Source of the DNA: Oligoflexia bacterium
GTDB taxonomy: Bacteria; Bdellovibrionota; Bdellovibrionia; Bdellovibrionales; Bdellovibrionaceae
DNA length: 64,000 nt
Direction: 5' to 3'
NCBI GenBank assembly: GCA_016861345.1
Contig: BOLD01000001.1
Coordinates: 1-64,000, forward strand
Part shown: positions 19,643 through 28,355 of the stretch, one piece after another
Numbering within the stretch: position 1 is the stretch's first letter
Layout of the letters: each line of letters opens with the position of its first letter
Notes under the pieces: model-generated
Database searches by the model: none
Seen by the model: the letters and a program-made list of their open reading frames with translations, nothing else
Told to the model about the DNA's origin: nothing
Position numbers and translations under genes: made by a program

Positions 19643-19677
19643 TTTTTCCCCTATCATTCCTTATCGCTGTTGATCAC

Positions 19678-20220
19678 TTAACATTGAATTGCCTGCTTAT
19701 TGGTGATCACATAGTCCATGCGAATATCATGTGTTTCGCAGGGAACTTGGTCGATCATCTGAACTTCCCAAGCAATTCCAACTTTTAAACCCTGAAAGTC
19801 CACTAAAGCTTTATCGAAAAAACCTCGACCTTGCCCTAGCCGACCTCCCTTTGCATCAAAGGCCAATCCCGGAACCAGTATCCCTGAGATTGACTTTAGT
19901 TCACAAACCCGCCCACCTTCTAAAGCAGGCTCTTCTATCCCAAAGGGACCTCTTGTGAAGCCCTTCGGTCCCGGCTGTATCCACAACAACTCTTCCCCCA
20001 TCATCTTAGGATAAGCCCAGATGATATGAAGATTCAGCTGCGTGGCTGACTGAAGATTTGGCTCCAGTCCATGAGCACGAAAAGCGCCCCACACTCCAGT
20101 TTTTGTTTGAAGAAAATCGCACAAGTTTTGATGAAGACTTTTGTTTTCAAGTTGGTGGTGTTGATTCACCCACTCTGCAAGTCGGCCCCTCATGGCTTTA
20201 CGCCACTGAGATTTCGTCAT
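19678..20220 (-). CDS. 5-formyltetrahydrofolate cyclo-ligase
   Basis: Converts 5-formyl-THF to 5,10-methenyl-THF with ATP, recycling a dead-end folate. 180 residues with the family landmarks: basic N-terminus KSQWRKAMRGRL, LVPGLAFDAKGGRLGQG (about 114-130) with the folate/ATP-binding G-G-R-L-G-x-G-x-G-F-F-D loop, and the terminal MDYVITN. It sits 18 bases after zapA, the same neighbourhood as ygfA and zapA in E. coli, except that the 6S RNA found between them there is absent. Its ribosome site GGTGGAGA is good. Confidence 0.93.
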   Translation of the reverse strand: MTKSQWRKAMRGRLAEWVNQHHQLENKSLHQNLCDFLQTKTGVWGAFRAHGLEPNLQSATQLNLHIIWAYPKMMGEELLWIQPGPKGFTRGPFGIEEPALEGGRVCELKSISGILVPGLAFDAKGGRLGQGRGFFDKALVDFQGLKVGIAWEVQMIDQVPCETHDIRMDYVITNKQAIQC

Positions 20221-20238
20221 AAAGTCTCCACCTAAAAG

Positions 20239-20574
20239 CTATGGATTCGCTTCTGTTTTAGAGACTTTGGAGTTTTCAAGGTCTTGAGTGATTTTTAAAG
20301 CTCGATCTTCGAGACGATCTAGCTCGAGAAGAGCACGACGTTTTAATAAAATTAATTCCTCGGCAATATTCAAGGCCGCCAGAACTGCAGCACTTTGATA
20401 CGATCCACTTTTTGTGGCCACGAGAGCTTCATTTAATTTTTTATCAACAAATTGAGCCAGTTCTCGAACTGTTTGCTCATCATGCGATGTTCGCAGCTTA
20501 AACGGAAGTCCTGCGAACGAGAGTTCGTAGGTTTGTTTTTCTGTCTTTTCAGAAGATAAGCTTGCGATCGCCAT
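20239..20574 (-). CDS. zapA: Cell division protein ZapA
   Basis: A 111-residue FtsZ-ring stabiliser. The N-terminal globular part carries YELSFAGLPFKLRTSHDEQTV, the typical ZapA opening. It is followed by VRELAQFVDKKLNEAL and a C-terminal coiled coil (about 65-105) used for dimer and tetramer formation. It is the first gene of the run zapA, cyclo-ligase, rny, tyrS and ferredoxin, and a good sigma-70-like promoter lies upstream. Confidence 0.92.
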   Translation of the reverse strand: MAIASLSSEKTEKQTYELSFAGLPFKLRTSHDEQTVRELAQFVDKKLNEALVATKSGSYQSAAVLAALNIAEELILLKRRALLELDRLEDRALKITQDLENSKVSKTEANP

Positions 20575-20626
20575 CAGTTATAAATCCTCAAAACAACTTT
20601 GAAAAATTCAAAGTCTCTATAAGTGG

Positions 20627-20656
20627 ATTAGACTATTTTGGTCTATCTAATGTCAA
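20627..20656 (-). promoter_or_regulatory. Sigma-70-like promoter for the zapA operon
   Basis: On the minus strand, TTGACA (20656-20651) and TCTAAT (20632-20627) are separated by 18 bases. Transcription would begin about 45 bases before the zapA ATG. An 8-bp inverted repeat ACTTTGAA/TTCAAAGT lies in the resulting leader. Confidence 0.6.
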
Positions 20657-20690
20657 TAAAACCAGCCCTTGACTTGATGCATTCCAAAAT

Positions 20691-20708
20691 CCCGCGGGGC
20701 GGGTTTTT
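20691..20708 (+). terminator. Intrinsic terminator without an obvious upstream gene
   Basis: CCCGC (20691-20695), loop GGG, GCGGG (20699-20703), then TTTTT, preceded by AAAA. It is oriented for plus-strand transcripts, yet no plus-strand gene ends near it; the nearest one ends far upstream at 14878. In the opposite direction it is followed only by ATTTT. Confidence 0.55.
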
Positions 20709-20803
20709 GTAAGGAGTAGCTGTCAAAAATTCGAACAGTCGCTTTTTCAAAATGACATGCAGTATAAGAAGCCTGTTACACGGGGTAATAATTGGGAGGG
20801 TTC

Positions 20804-22063
20804 ATGAAGCAGTTACTATTCTTATCTGCCATTCTCTTGGCAGCACAACTTAGCCAGGGCGCCATTTGGGAAGAGCAAAACCAGTGGAATCAAGCTATGG
20901 AGGACAAATACTCCGAATGGGTGAGAACTCAATACAATGAAGACTTCTTCACCACTGGGAAGTGGGCAGGTATTTGGACTGACTGTGCCGACGCAGTTTA
21001 CACTGCTCGCATCATCTTCTCTTATGAAAACAAACTGCCCTTTATCATTAAAGACCCCACAGGTGGTGGCAGCCGCATCTCAAATCGAATGAGTCGCTTT
21101 GACAATGCCCAATCTCAAAAATCCCGAGTCATAAAATTCATTGAATTTGTGAACGAAGTGACCAGCACCCAGTCCCTGCCCTATGACACTTATCCACTTG
21201 CCATCAATCGAGACAACATCCGCCCTGGAGCAATTTGGCTTCGAGCAAGTATTGCATCAGAAAATTTTATTGTCCGTTTACTCACCGGTGGCTCCAACGC
21301 CCCCTCCGGCCACACAGAACTGATCAAAGAAGTCAGAGAAACCGGAACTGTTTCTCTGATTGGCTCGACTGTTCCTGCAAAGGTCAGAAAACTTCTAATA
21401 TCATCCAGCTTTGTGTCTTATCCCAAATCCACAAAAACAGGGCTTCGCTCTTGGATTCCCGCTCAAAACTTTGGCCAAGATGAGTCGGTTAATAAAGGCT
21501 ATAGCCTTGAACAATTTAAAATGGGAGTTATGCAGAGCTACAATAACGGGGAAAACAACTTTAACAATACATCCTCAGGACAACAAACCACTGATCAGTG
21601 GGAAAAAGACGTCAAAGAGCGTCTGGCTTTACGTGGAGAATCTCGGGACGAAATGAAAGATCGCTATATTCAGGATCTCTGCTCCATGGCCAAGGCTCGC
21701 ATTGAGGTGGTCACCGATGCGCAAAAATTAAAGGCAAAGAAGAAGGCCTGCATGGACAGTGAAGAGTATGATGCCTTATCCACTCCTTCACGGGATAAGC
21801 GCATCAAACAAACTATCGAGAATTTTCTGGATATGGAAAGCTCTCTTTCTTTATTCCGAAAAAATAATAAAATCATTGATCGCAATGGTGAACGTTTTGA
21901 CAGCTGTGGTCAGCTCGAATTGGGGTTTGGCAATGTACTCTCTCTTCGCCAGTTCGCGAAAAATATTATGGCCGGCCGAGTATCCTCAAACCCAAATGAT
22001 ACCCTTGAGGCTCGCTGGGGCATGGGTCCCTCAGATACCAATGGCTGCCCTGCTTACGAGTAA
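20804..22063 (+). CDS. Exported protein, possible NlpC/P60-like cysteine peptidase
   Basis: 419 residues from the ATG at 20804, set by the GGGAGGG ribosome site; the frame is open four codons earlier. Signal peptide MKQLLFLSAILLAAQLSQGA. The region 35-190 shows GIWTDCADAVYTARIIFSYE, RPGAIWLR and SGHTELIKEV. The order D-C-A-D, then R-P-G-A, then G-H resembles the Cys and His blocks of NlpC/P60-type hydrolases, but the match is by eye. The C-terminal half is charged and helical with several cysteines. The next gene is an L,D-transpeptidase-like protein, which supports a cell-wall role. Exported status is firm; the enzyme class is a guess. Confidence 0.6.
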   Translation: MKQLLFLSAILLAAQLSQGAIWEEQNQWNQAMEDKYSEWVRTQYNEDFFTTGKWAGIWTDCADAVYTARIIFSYENKLPFIIKDPTGGGSRISNRMSRFDNAQSQKSRVIKFIEFVNEVTSTQSLPYDTYPLAINRDNIRPGAIWLRASIASENFIVRLLTGGSNAPSGHTELIKEVRETGTVSLIGSTVPAKVRKLLISSSFVSYPKSTKTGLRSWIPAQNFGQDESVNKGYSLEQFKMGVMQSYNNGENNFNNTSSGQQTTDQWEKDVKERLALRGESRDEMKDRYIQDLCSMAKARIEVVTDAQKLKAKKKACMDSEEYDALSTPSRDKRIKQTIENFLDMESSLSLFRKNNKIIDRNGERFDSCGQLELGFGNVLSLRQFAKNIMAGRVSSNPNDTLEARWGMGPSDTNGCPAYE

Positions 22064-22105
22064 TTTTAACGAATTTACTGTCTAAAAAACTGACAGTCGT
22101 TAAAA
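22064..22105 (+). terminator. Long hairpin after the exported Cys-peptidase-like gene
   Basis: TTTTAACG (22064-22071) pairs with CGTTAAAA (22098-22105), and ACTGTC (22077-22082) pairs with GACAGT (22092-22097), with a five-base bulge between. It lies in the gap before the L,D-transpeptidase-like gene. No T-run follows, so it may act on mRNA stability as much as on termination. Confidence 0.45.
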
Positions 22106-22148
22106 CTCAAAAACTCAAGTAAAGTCTCTTTCTCTTGAAGGAGACTTT

Positions 22149-22820
22149 ATGTTCAAAACCATCCTCTTCTCTCTCATCGCTCTACTTGGCATGAGTTTTA
22201 CTTCTTATGCATACGGCCAATCCGCTCCTGAAATCGTCTGGAAGAACTACGACCATATCGACCCTTTTCACCTTGTCCCCGATGCCCCACTTAAGAAAGC
22301 CATTCAATATTTTGATCGTTATAAGGACCGAATTCCAAATCGAGATTATCTAACTATTGTCGATTTTACTCCCAAATCCACGGCGAAAAGATTTTACCTG
22401 ATCGATATGCGCAGTGGAAAGGTTGAGTCCTATCTTGTCGCCCACGGAGAAGGATCTGATCCTCAAAAAACAGGTTACACTTCTCTATTTTCAAATATTG
22501 AAAACTCTTTCATGAGCTCTCTTGGCTTCTACATCACCACAAAAGATGTCTTTGACGGAAAAAATGGAATTTCTCTACGCCTGAAGGGCATTGAGAAAAC
22601 AAATGATCAGGCCATGAAACGAGCCATCTTGGTTCACGGTGGTGATTATGTTAAAAATGGACTAAACCCATTAGGCTGGAGCCAAGGCTGCTTTGTCTTA
22701 GATCATCAATACGCAGGTGATGTGATCAATAAAATTGCCGGTGGTTCAATCATCTATGCTTGGATTGATCCACAACTACTGGGCGAAAAGGTGAACGGTG
22801 TTCAAACGATCATCCGATAA
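22149..22820 (+). CDS. Exported L,D-transpeptidase-like protein (YkuD_2 type)
   Basis: 223 residues with a signal peptide ending near SYAYG. The body matches the murein L,D-transpeptidase catalytic domain family: YLTIVDFTPKSTAKRFYLID, AHGEGSDP, and the catalytic block AILVHGGDYV (His163) followed by GWSQGCFVLD (Cys181). Such enzymes make 3-3 peptidoglycan cross-links or exchange D-amino acids using a catalytic Cys in the periplasm. AAGGAG precedes the ATG. The following protease gene starts inside its 3' end, so the two are coupled. Active-site residues look intact. Confidence 0.87.
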   Translation: MFKTILFSLIALLGMSFTSYAYGQSAPEIVWKNYDHIDPFHLVPDAPLKKAIQYFDRYKDRIPNRDYLTIVDFTPKSTAKRFYLIDMRSGKVESYLVAHGEGSDPQKTGYTSLFSNIENSFMSSLGFYITTKDVFDGKNGISLRLKGIEKTNDQAMKRAILVHGGDYVKNGLNPLGWSQGCFVLDHQYAGDVINKIAGGSIIYAWIDPQLLGEKVNGVQTIIR

Positions 22821-23736
22821 TTTCGGCCTCATCCTTACTCTCTTCGCTCTGATGGGATGTCATCCCTCCCCAGAGAATAAGAGTCATCTGATTGAAAGCT
22901 CCCCCTCTGTCATCTATTCAGAAGACACAAGAAGAAACACTGCCGAACTCAAAACGGCAGAAGAACTTCAGATTGCCCATTCCACTGTTGCGCTCATGAA
23001 GGCAAGTGACTTTACAACCGATGGACAAATTCTGAGATCCAATAAAAACTACACCCTCAGTCAAACTCATCATTATTGTCCATCTGAAAAATACGTCCAG
23101 GAAACAAGCCAAAGCTTTTGCTCCGGATTTCTCATCGCGCCCGACCTTGTCTTAACTGCCGGACACTGTATTGACTCTGCACAAAAGTGCACAGAAACTC
23201 TCTTTGTCTTTGATTTTGTCCGCACACTTCGTCCTTACTCAACACCATCGGCAAAGACCTATCGATGTCAAAAACTGATCAGTCAAACCTCTCGGACCTC
23301 TATAAGCGGAGGTGACTATGCACTGATTCAACTGGAACGACCTGTTGCAAACAGAAAACCACTTCAAATCGATTGGAATCCAAACTTGCAAATCAATATG
23401 CCACTTTCACTTTACGGATTTCCAAATGGCATTCCCCTCAAGGTAGATAATGGAACATTAAGATTGATCGAGGACAATGGGAATTTTATTAAAACAGAAA
23501 TTGATAGTTTTTCAGGAAGCTCAGGCTCACCCCTTGTGGACTCCGAAACACACAAAGTCATCGGGATGTTAATCTCAGGTGAAGATGATGTTGATGAAGA
23601 TCTTCTTTTTGATGCTCAAAAAAATAACTCTTGTGTCCAAATCAAACGCTGCACATCAGGCAATTGCCGCGGAGAACGAGGTGTGTTACTTAAATCCTTA
23701 CCTGAATCTCTGAAACATTGGATTCAAGAAAGATAA
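22798..23736 (+). CDS. Trypsin-like serine protease, putative lipoprotein
   Basis: 312 residues starting at GTG 22798, which follows AAGGTG and lies within the end of the upstream gene. LTLFALMGC gives a lipobox with Cys21, so it is probably an outer- or inner-membrane lipoprotein. The chymotrypsin-fold triad is complete: His123 in VLTAGHC, Asp173 in GGDYALIQLE and Ser242 in SGSSGSPLVD. The G-x-S-G-S-P form is typical of V8/glutamyl-endopeptidase-like members. At least six cysteines could form disulfides. It is expected to cleave proteins at the cell surface or in the periplasm. Confidence 0.88.
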   Translation: MFKRSSDNFGLILTLFALMGCHPSPENKSHLIESSPSVIYSEDTRRNTAELKTAEELQIAHSTVALMKASDFTTDGQILRSNKNYTLSQTHHYCPSEKYVQETSQSFCSGFLIAPDLVLTAGHCIDSAQKCTETLFVFDFVRTLRPYSTPSAKTYRCQKLISQTSRTSISGGDYALIQLERPVANRKPLQIDWNPNLQINMPLSLYGFPNGIPLKVDNGTLRLIEDNGNFIKTEIDSFSGSSGSPLVDSETHKVIGMLISGEDDVDEDLLFDAQKNNSCVQIKRCTSGNCRGERGVLLKSLPESLKHWIQER

Positions 23737-24932
23737 TTTTGGGACAAATTCCTCGATCCATACTTGCCGTCGGCCTTGTCAGTTTTCTCACAGATGTTTC
23801 TTCTGAGATGATCTACCCGCTTTTGCCAGTCTTTCTAGTTGGAGTGTTAGGAGCAACGCCAACTATATTTGGCCTCATTGACGGAACAGCTGAAACCGTA
23901 GCGGCTCTTTTGAAATGGGCCAGCGGCTACTGGACAGATCTTTTTTCAAAAAGAAAACTTCTCATGGGCATTGGCTACTCGCTGTCTTCACTGATTCGCC
24001 CCCTGGTTGGCCTTGCCAACACATGGCCCTTTGTCTTTTTCTGCAGAGTTGCTGATCGTGTTGGAAAAGGAATTCGCACGGCTCCACGGGACGCACTGAT
24101 CGCTGATATCACCGAGCCAAGTTTGCGTGCAAAGGCTTATAGTATTCACCGATCTATGGATCACGCTGGCGCTCTCACGGGTCCGATCATTGCCACCTTG
24201 CTACTATTGATCCCTGGTATGACGGTAAAAAATGTTTTTTTGCTAGCCATTATTCCTGGCATTCTCTCTATTCTCGTCATCTATTTCTTTGTCGAAGAAA
24301 GTGAAAAGAAAATAGGTGACGCCAAAGAAAAACCTGGGAACCCGATTAAAGATCTCAAGAAAATGGGTTCTCAATTTCATTTATTAATTACAGCTGTCTT
24401 TATTTTTGCCCTTGGAAATTCGTCAGATGCTTTTTATCTCTTGCGATTGAAAGAAGTGGGAGTTTCAGAAACTTGGATCCCCTTAGTTTGGGCTCTACAT
24501 AGCGGAGTCAAAATGCTCTCTGTTTACTTTATGGGCCCCTTATCAGATAAAAAGGGTCACCTTAATATGATCCAACTGGGATGGACACTGAACACTCTCA
24601 TTCTGATTTCATTCTGTTTTGTGGATTCACGAGATGGCCTGATTGCACTTTTTTTGGTTTATGGTGCCTACTATGGATTAGTTGAAGCTCCAGAGCGAGC
24701 ATGGATCTCGACTGTCGCCCCAGCTCATCTTAAAGGTTCTGCCTTTGGATTATTTCATATGGTCACAGGCTTAGCCTTTCTGCCCGCCAATTTACTTTTT
24801 GGATGGATCTGGACAAAGTGGGGAGCTCCCTTCGCCTTTTTCACTGCCGCCATCTTCTCTGCAATTGCTTTGGTGATGCTTGCTAAAATGAATGGCCGCG
24901 GGGCCAAAAACACCCCGAATCCAATTTCATAA
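23718..24932 (+). CDS. Major facilitator superfamily transporter
   Basis: About 404 residues with twelve likely membrane helices. The MFS loop motif appears as GYWTDLFSKRK between helices 2 and 3 and again as GPLSDKKG after helix 7. RVGKGIRTAPRDALIADI between helices 4 and 5 is typical of a group of uncharacterised MFS carriers in bacteria. The start is ambiguous: TTG at 23718 overlaps the protease stop, and TTG at 23739 is also possible. The substrate cannot be told from the sequence. Confidence 0.85.
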   Translation: MDSRKIILGQIPRSILAVGLVSFLTDVSSEMIYPLLPVFLVGVLGATPTIFGLIDGTAETVAALLKWASGYWTDLFSKRKLLMGIGYSLSSLIRPLVGLANTWPFVFFCRVADRVGKGIRTAPRDALIADITEPSLRAKAYSIHRSMDHAGALTGPIIATLLLLIPGMTVKNVFLLAIIPGILSILVIYFFVEESEKKIGDAKEKPGNPIKDLKKMGSQFHLLITAVFIFALGNSSDAFYLLRLKEVGVSETWIPLVWALHSGVKMLSVYFMGPLSDKKGHLNMIQLGWTLNTLILISFCFVDSRDGLIALFLVYGAYYGLVEAPERAWISTVAPAHLKGSAFGLFHMVTGLAFLPANLLFGWIWTKWGAPFAFFTAAIFSAIALVMLAKMNGRGAKNTPNPIS

Positions 24933-25004
24933 CTTGGCTTAATAATTGCTGTATGTGACCTGGTTGCCAAACTGAGCCCACGCTCAAGCTCCTTCGAGGT
25001 CAGC

Positions 25005-28000
25005 ATGAAGAATACCTTTATTTTGCACATTTTACTCTTATTGTTCACGACTTCTTCATATGGTGAAACGGTCAGCATTCCCACAAAAACCGTGAAAAAA
25101 CCCGCCGTCGATTTATTAGACAAGAGCGGAGCCAATCTGGATGTGGGTTTAGCAGCACAAATGGCGGAAAAGGGCGAAGATTTAAGCCAGCTTGATCCCA
25201 TGGACAATAAGCTTTGGCAAAATCAAAACTACTCTCTGACCGATGCCGATCAGAGAAACTATCCTCAAGCTGACCAGGGTGTTACTTTTCAATATAAAGA
25301 GGCCTCAAGCCGCGAGTCCTATATGTCCATGTATATGGCCCGCGTCCAATCAAGCACTCAACCTGGAGAATATTATCGCCTCACGCTCAGTCGCTCGGTT
25401 CATGCTGCTGTGATGAGAGCTGCTCTTCTCAGACGCCTGGGTTACTTTTTACCCTCGCCTCGATTCTATAAAAATCTGGTCGTTCGATTTTCTTCTGAGG
25501 AAGAAAAAGAAAAATTTCTTAAATCAGCTCAGGAGTCCATGGGCACTGATTTTACCAGCAGAAACTGGGTTCTCAGTGAGGATAAAAATCTTCACACAGT
25601 GACCTTGGCTAGCGCGACTTTAGAGCCCGCAAGCTCAGAGTACTTTGATATTCACTGGGGTTTTGTTCCCAGCGCGAAAGACCCCTCTCGAGTGGCCTTT
25701 CTTCAACGTTTGTCACGGTACCGCGCCTTTCGTGCCCTTATATTACCTCTAGCTCTCATTGATATTCCTGAAAGTATTAACCGCTATTCGGCAAAATCAG
25801 GTGCCATGATGATGGGAGATATTCTTCTGACTCATCCCTACGCTGATTCATTTTCTGCTGCAACCTATGAAGACGTCAGATGGCTCGCTCGAAAGTTATC
25901 TGCGCTATCACCACAAGAGTTAAAACAAATAGTTGACCAAGCTCAGTTGCCACAAAGTTTAAGTGATCTTGTCTATGCCAAATTAGTTCATCGAATTCAT
26001 AACATTCTTGAATTATTTGATCTTCAATCTGAATTTCGACTTTCACTGCCATCTCTTCAGATCACAAGTTCTGATGGATACGTTTTAAACGGTAAGGTCA
26101 CCCAAGAGCTGATCCCTGGCTACCCCCTTCGATTTGCTCATGGCGACCGATCTTCTCCCTACAGCGAAGGGGATCTGGGGCGGTATCTTGAAGTGGACGC
26201 AAAATCTTCGCTCATTCAGTCCCTGCTTGATCAAGTAAACAAAAAATTAGAAGTTCTGAGCGTTCAAGACCTTGCCGACAAACGCCAACAGGACATCATT
26301 CAAAAAATTCAAGACCACATTCGCACAAAACCCCACGAGCCCCTGTACCGCGAAGTCGAATCCTGGGGCGGACCCATTGCGAGCGGTCTTTTGCGAGCAA
26401 GCCGTCACGTCTCTACAGGTACTTACTATCAAAGCTCTGCTCCCGTTCAGTTGGTTGACAACTTATCCGTCGGAGGCACTGTCGGTGTATTCATGGCTCT
26501 TGATGGAATTGAGAAATGGACCCCGATTTCTTCGAATACTGTGAGCTACGTTCGAGATTATACTCATGTGCGCCCCATTCTTTCTCTTCAAGAGGGCTCA
26601 AAACAGGCCTGGAAGGATCTTCTTGTCCCCAACTTTATGAAAGGTCTCGCCAAAGGGCTGACAACTGAAGAAAGTGTGGACCAACTGCTCAGAGATTTGC
26701 GTGACGGAGAGGTTTTCACAATCACAGACTCAATTGCACTTTCGACCTATAATCAAGTCAATGCCCCTTTAGACAATTTATTGGGTCTAAAGCCCTTTCA
26801 GTTTTTGAACTCAGTCAGCTTTGGTGCCGATGCCAGCCGTGTGATTCTCTCACAAACAGCAATCATGCGCACTAAAGAGGGCTTACAAATTTTTATCCGA
26901 AAACAAAAATCAAACATTCTTGGCGCTCAACTGGATGTGAATTATTTCATCAATGTTCTTCGCCTCCGAGCTCAGCAAAATAATACTGACATTAAAACAG
27001 ATGCTTTTGTGATTGAATACGATCCCGAGTACGTTTCATTTCTTGATCTGAAAGATCCCAAAAATAAATCCTATGTCGAAATGCGAAAAAACCTGCAACT
27101 GGCTCTACCCGCTCTGCTCAAGGGGAATAATACCGAGTTCTTGTACGGAAAATTTCCACAGGTTTTATTTAAAGTGGAACATGAGCTGAACACGAAAGAG
27201 CTTCAATCAAAATTCTTGTGGCAAAAAATGACCTCGCTTCGAGAATCTCACCTCTTATCCATTCAACCTCCGGCAAATCCAGATCAACCCAATTTGAAAC
27301 CCGAAGATGCCAAGGTTCTGCTCTATTCCTACAAGCGAGGGCAACTTGTGGGCCGAGATCTATTAGGTTTCGCTATGGATTTAGTGGACGGACTGCTGAA
27401 AAATAAAAACACAAATGTCAGTCTTTCTAAACTGGATAATCCCAACCCAGCGAATATGCCCTACGGAAAAGCTTACTGGAGATTGATTAATACAGAGGCC
27501 GAGCTTTCATCAAAAGATGTCAAATACCCCATGACAGCTAGCCTTCAGCACGTTTGGGGTGGGTGGAGTCTTTCTCAGAAAAAATTCTTTGATTTAATTG
27601 ACGAGATCGAAAAAGATTTAAACCAAAGTCATCTGACGTCCTATCGACTGATTGAAAAAGAAGCCTTTCAAAATGTTCAGAGCATTGATTTTTATCGGAT
27701 CACAAAGCAGCTCTCTCTTTTGCCAGAGGGCATTGCGAAAATTCGAGATTTGATCACTCAACCCGATGCGGATGGAAAATCTGTCCCCAAAGCAAAGTTT
27801 CTCGCCCGGCTGTTTCAAAAGCTCAGTCAAATGGGAAAAGAAAAAGCCAGAGCCAACGACAAAGAAATGTTTGATGATTTAATATCCATCATCGGCGGTG
27901 GAAATGCCAAACTTGGAATGGCTTACTACACTCAACAATGCCAAGAGTATTATAAGAATCAGGGCCTCGATATTCCCCCTTCGGCATGGCAATTTGGCAC

Positions 28001-28355
28001 AAACTATGACTGTTTAGTTCCTTGGATGAAAAAGCTCATTGATCTGAGCCGAGCCTACCCAACAAACGACAGACAGGCTCAAACAAAATGGTCAGCCGAA
28101 GTTCTCTACATCCTAGATGAATATGTCCCTCTTCCACTTTTGATGAAATACCTAGGAGATGAAAATTATATTTTCTTTGTGCGAGTCAATGGCTTCCGTA
28201 AAGGCGATGAAGATGGAGACCTTGAGTTTTTCTCAAACACGATTGGCCGACCACCAGGAAATTACGATTACAGCAATGGACTAATCAACTATTGGGCCAA
28301 GAAATCACGCATATCACCCATTGAGTTAGATCGAAGCAACGGAGGTTTCCGATGA
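25005..28355 (+). CDS. Very large exported protein of unknown function
   Basis: 1116 residues with signal peptide MKNTFILHILLLLFTTSSYG and GAGGT upstream of the ATG. No family recognised. Visible parts: a charged segment to residue 95, and a mixed alpha/beta region with VHAAVMRAALLRRLGYFLPS and FYKNLVVRF (about 128-165), which faintly recalls CotH/HipA-like kinase N-lobes but lacks a catalytic loop I can point to. A middle region holds several Tyr/Ser-rich strands (about 460-640), and the C-terminal 250 residues are helical. There are two cysteines late in the chain (QQCQEYY and YDCLVPW). The stop overlaps the protease start by four bases (ATGA), so the two are made together. Confidence 0.7.
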   Translation: MKNTFILHILLLLFTTSSYGETVSIPTKTVKKPAVDLLDKSGANLDVGLAAQMAEKGEDLSQLDPMDNKLWQNQNYSLTDADQRNYPQADQGVTFQYKEASSRESYMSMYMARVQSSTQPGEYYRLTLSRSVHAAVMRAALLRRLGYFLPSPRFYKNLVVRFSSEEEKEKFLKSAQESMGTDFTSRNWVLSEDKNLHTVTLASATLEPASSEYFDIHWGFVPSAKDPSRVAFLQRLSRYRAFRALILPLALIDIPESINRYSAKSGAMMMGDILLTHPYADSFSAATYEDVRWLARKLSALSPQELKQIVDQAQLPQSLSDLVYAKLVHRIHNILELFDLQSEFRLSLPSLQITSSDGYVLNGKVTQELIPGYPLRFAHGDRSSPYSEGDLGRYLEVDAKSSLIQSLLDQVNKKLEVLSVQDLADKRQQDIIQKIQDHIRTKPHEPLYREVESWGGPIASGLLRASRHVSTGTYYQSSAPVQLVDNLSVGGTVGVFMALDGIEKWTPISSNTVSYVRDYTHVRPILSLQEGSKQAWKDLLVPNFMKGLAKGLTTEESVDQLLRDLRDGEVFTITDSIALSTYNQVNAPLDNLLGLKPFQFLNSVSFGADASRVILSQTAIMRTKEGLQIFIRKQKSNILGAQLDVNYFINVLRLRAQQNNTDIKTDAFVIEYDPEYVSFLDLKDPKNKSYVEMRKNLQLALPALLKGNNTEFLYGKFPQVLFKVEHELNTKELQSKFLWQKMTSLRESHLLSIQPPANPDQPNLKPEDAKVLLYSYKRGQLVGRDLLGFAMDLVDGLLKNKNTNVSLSKLDNPNPANMPYGKAYWRLINTEAELSSKDVKYPMTASLQHVWGGWSLSQKKFFDLIDEIEKDLNQSHLTSYRLIEKEAFQNVQSIDFYRITKQLSLLPEGIAKIRDLITQPDADGKSVPKAKFLARLFQKLSQMGKEKARANDKEMFDDLISIIGGGNAKLGMAYYTQQCQEYYKNQGLDIPPSAWQFGTNYDCLVPWMKKLIDLSRAYPTNDRQAQTKWSAEVLYILDEYVPLPLLMKYLGDENYIFFVRVNGFRKGDEDGDLEFFSNTIGRPPGNYDYSNGLINYWAKKSRISPIELDRSNGGFR

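Noticed and set aside
20221..20238. 6S RNA between zapA and the cyclo-ligase, as in E. coli
   Set aside because: Only 18 bases separate the genes, so there is no room for it here.
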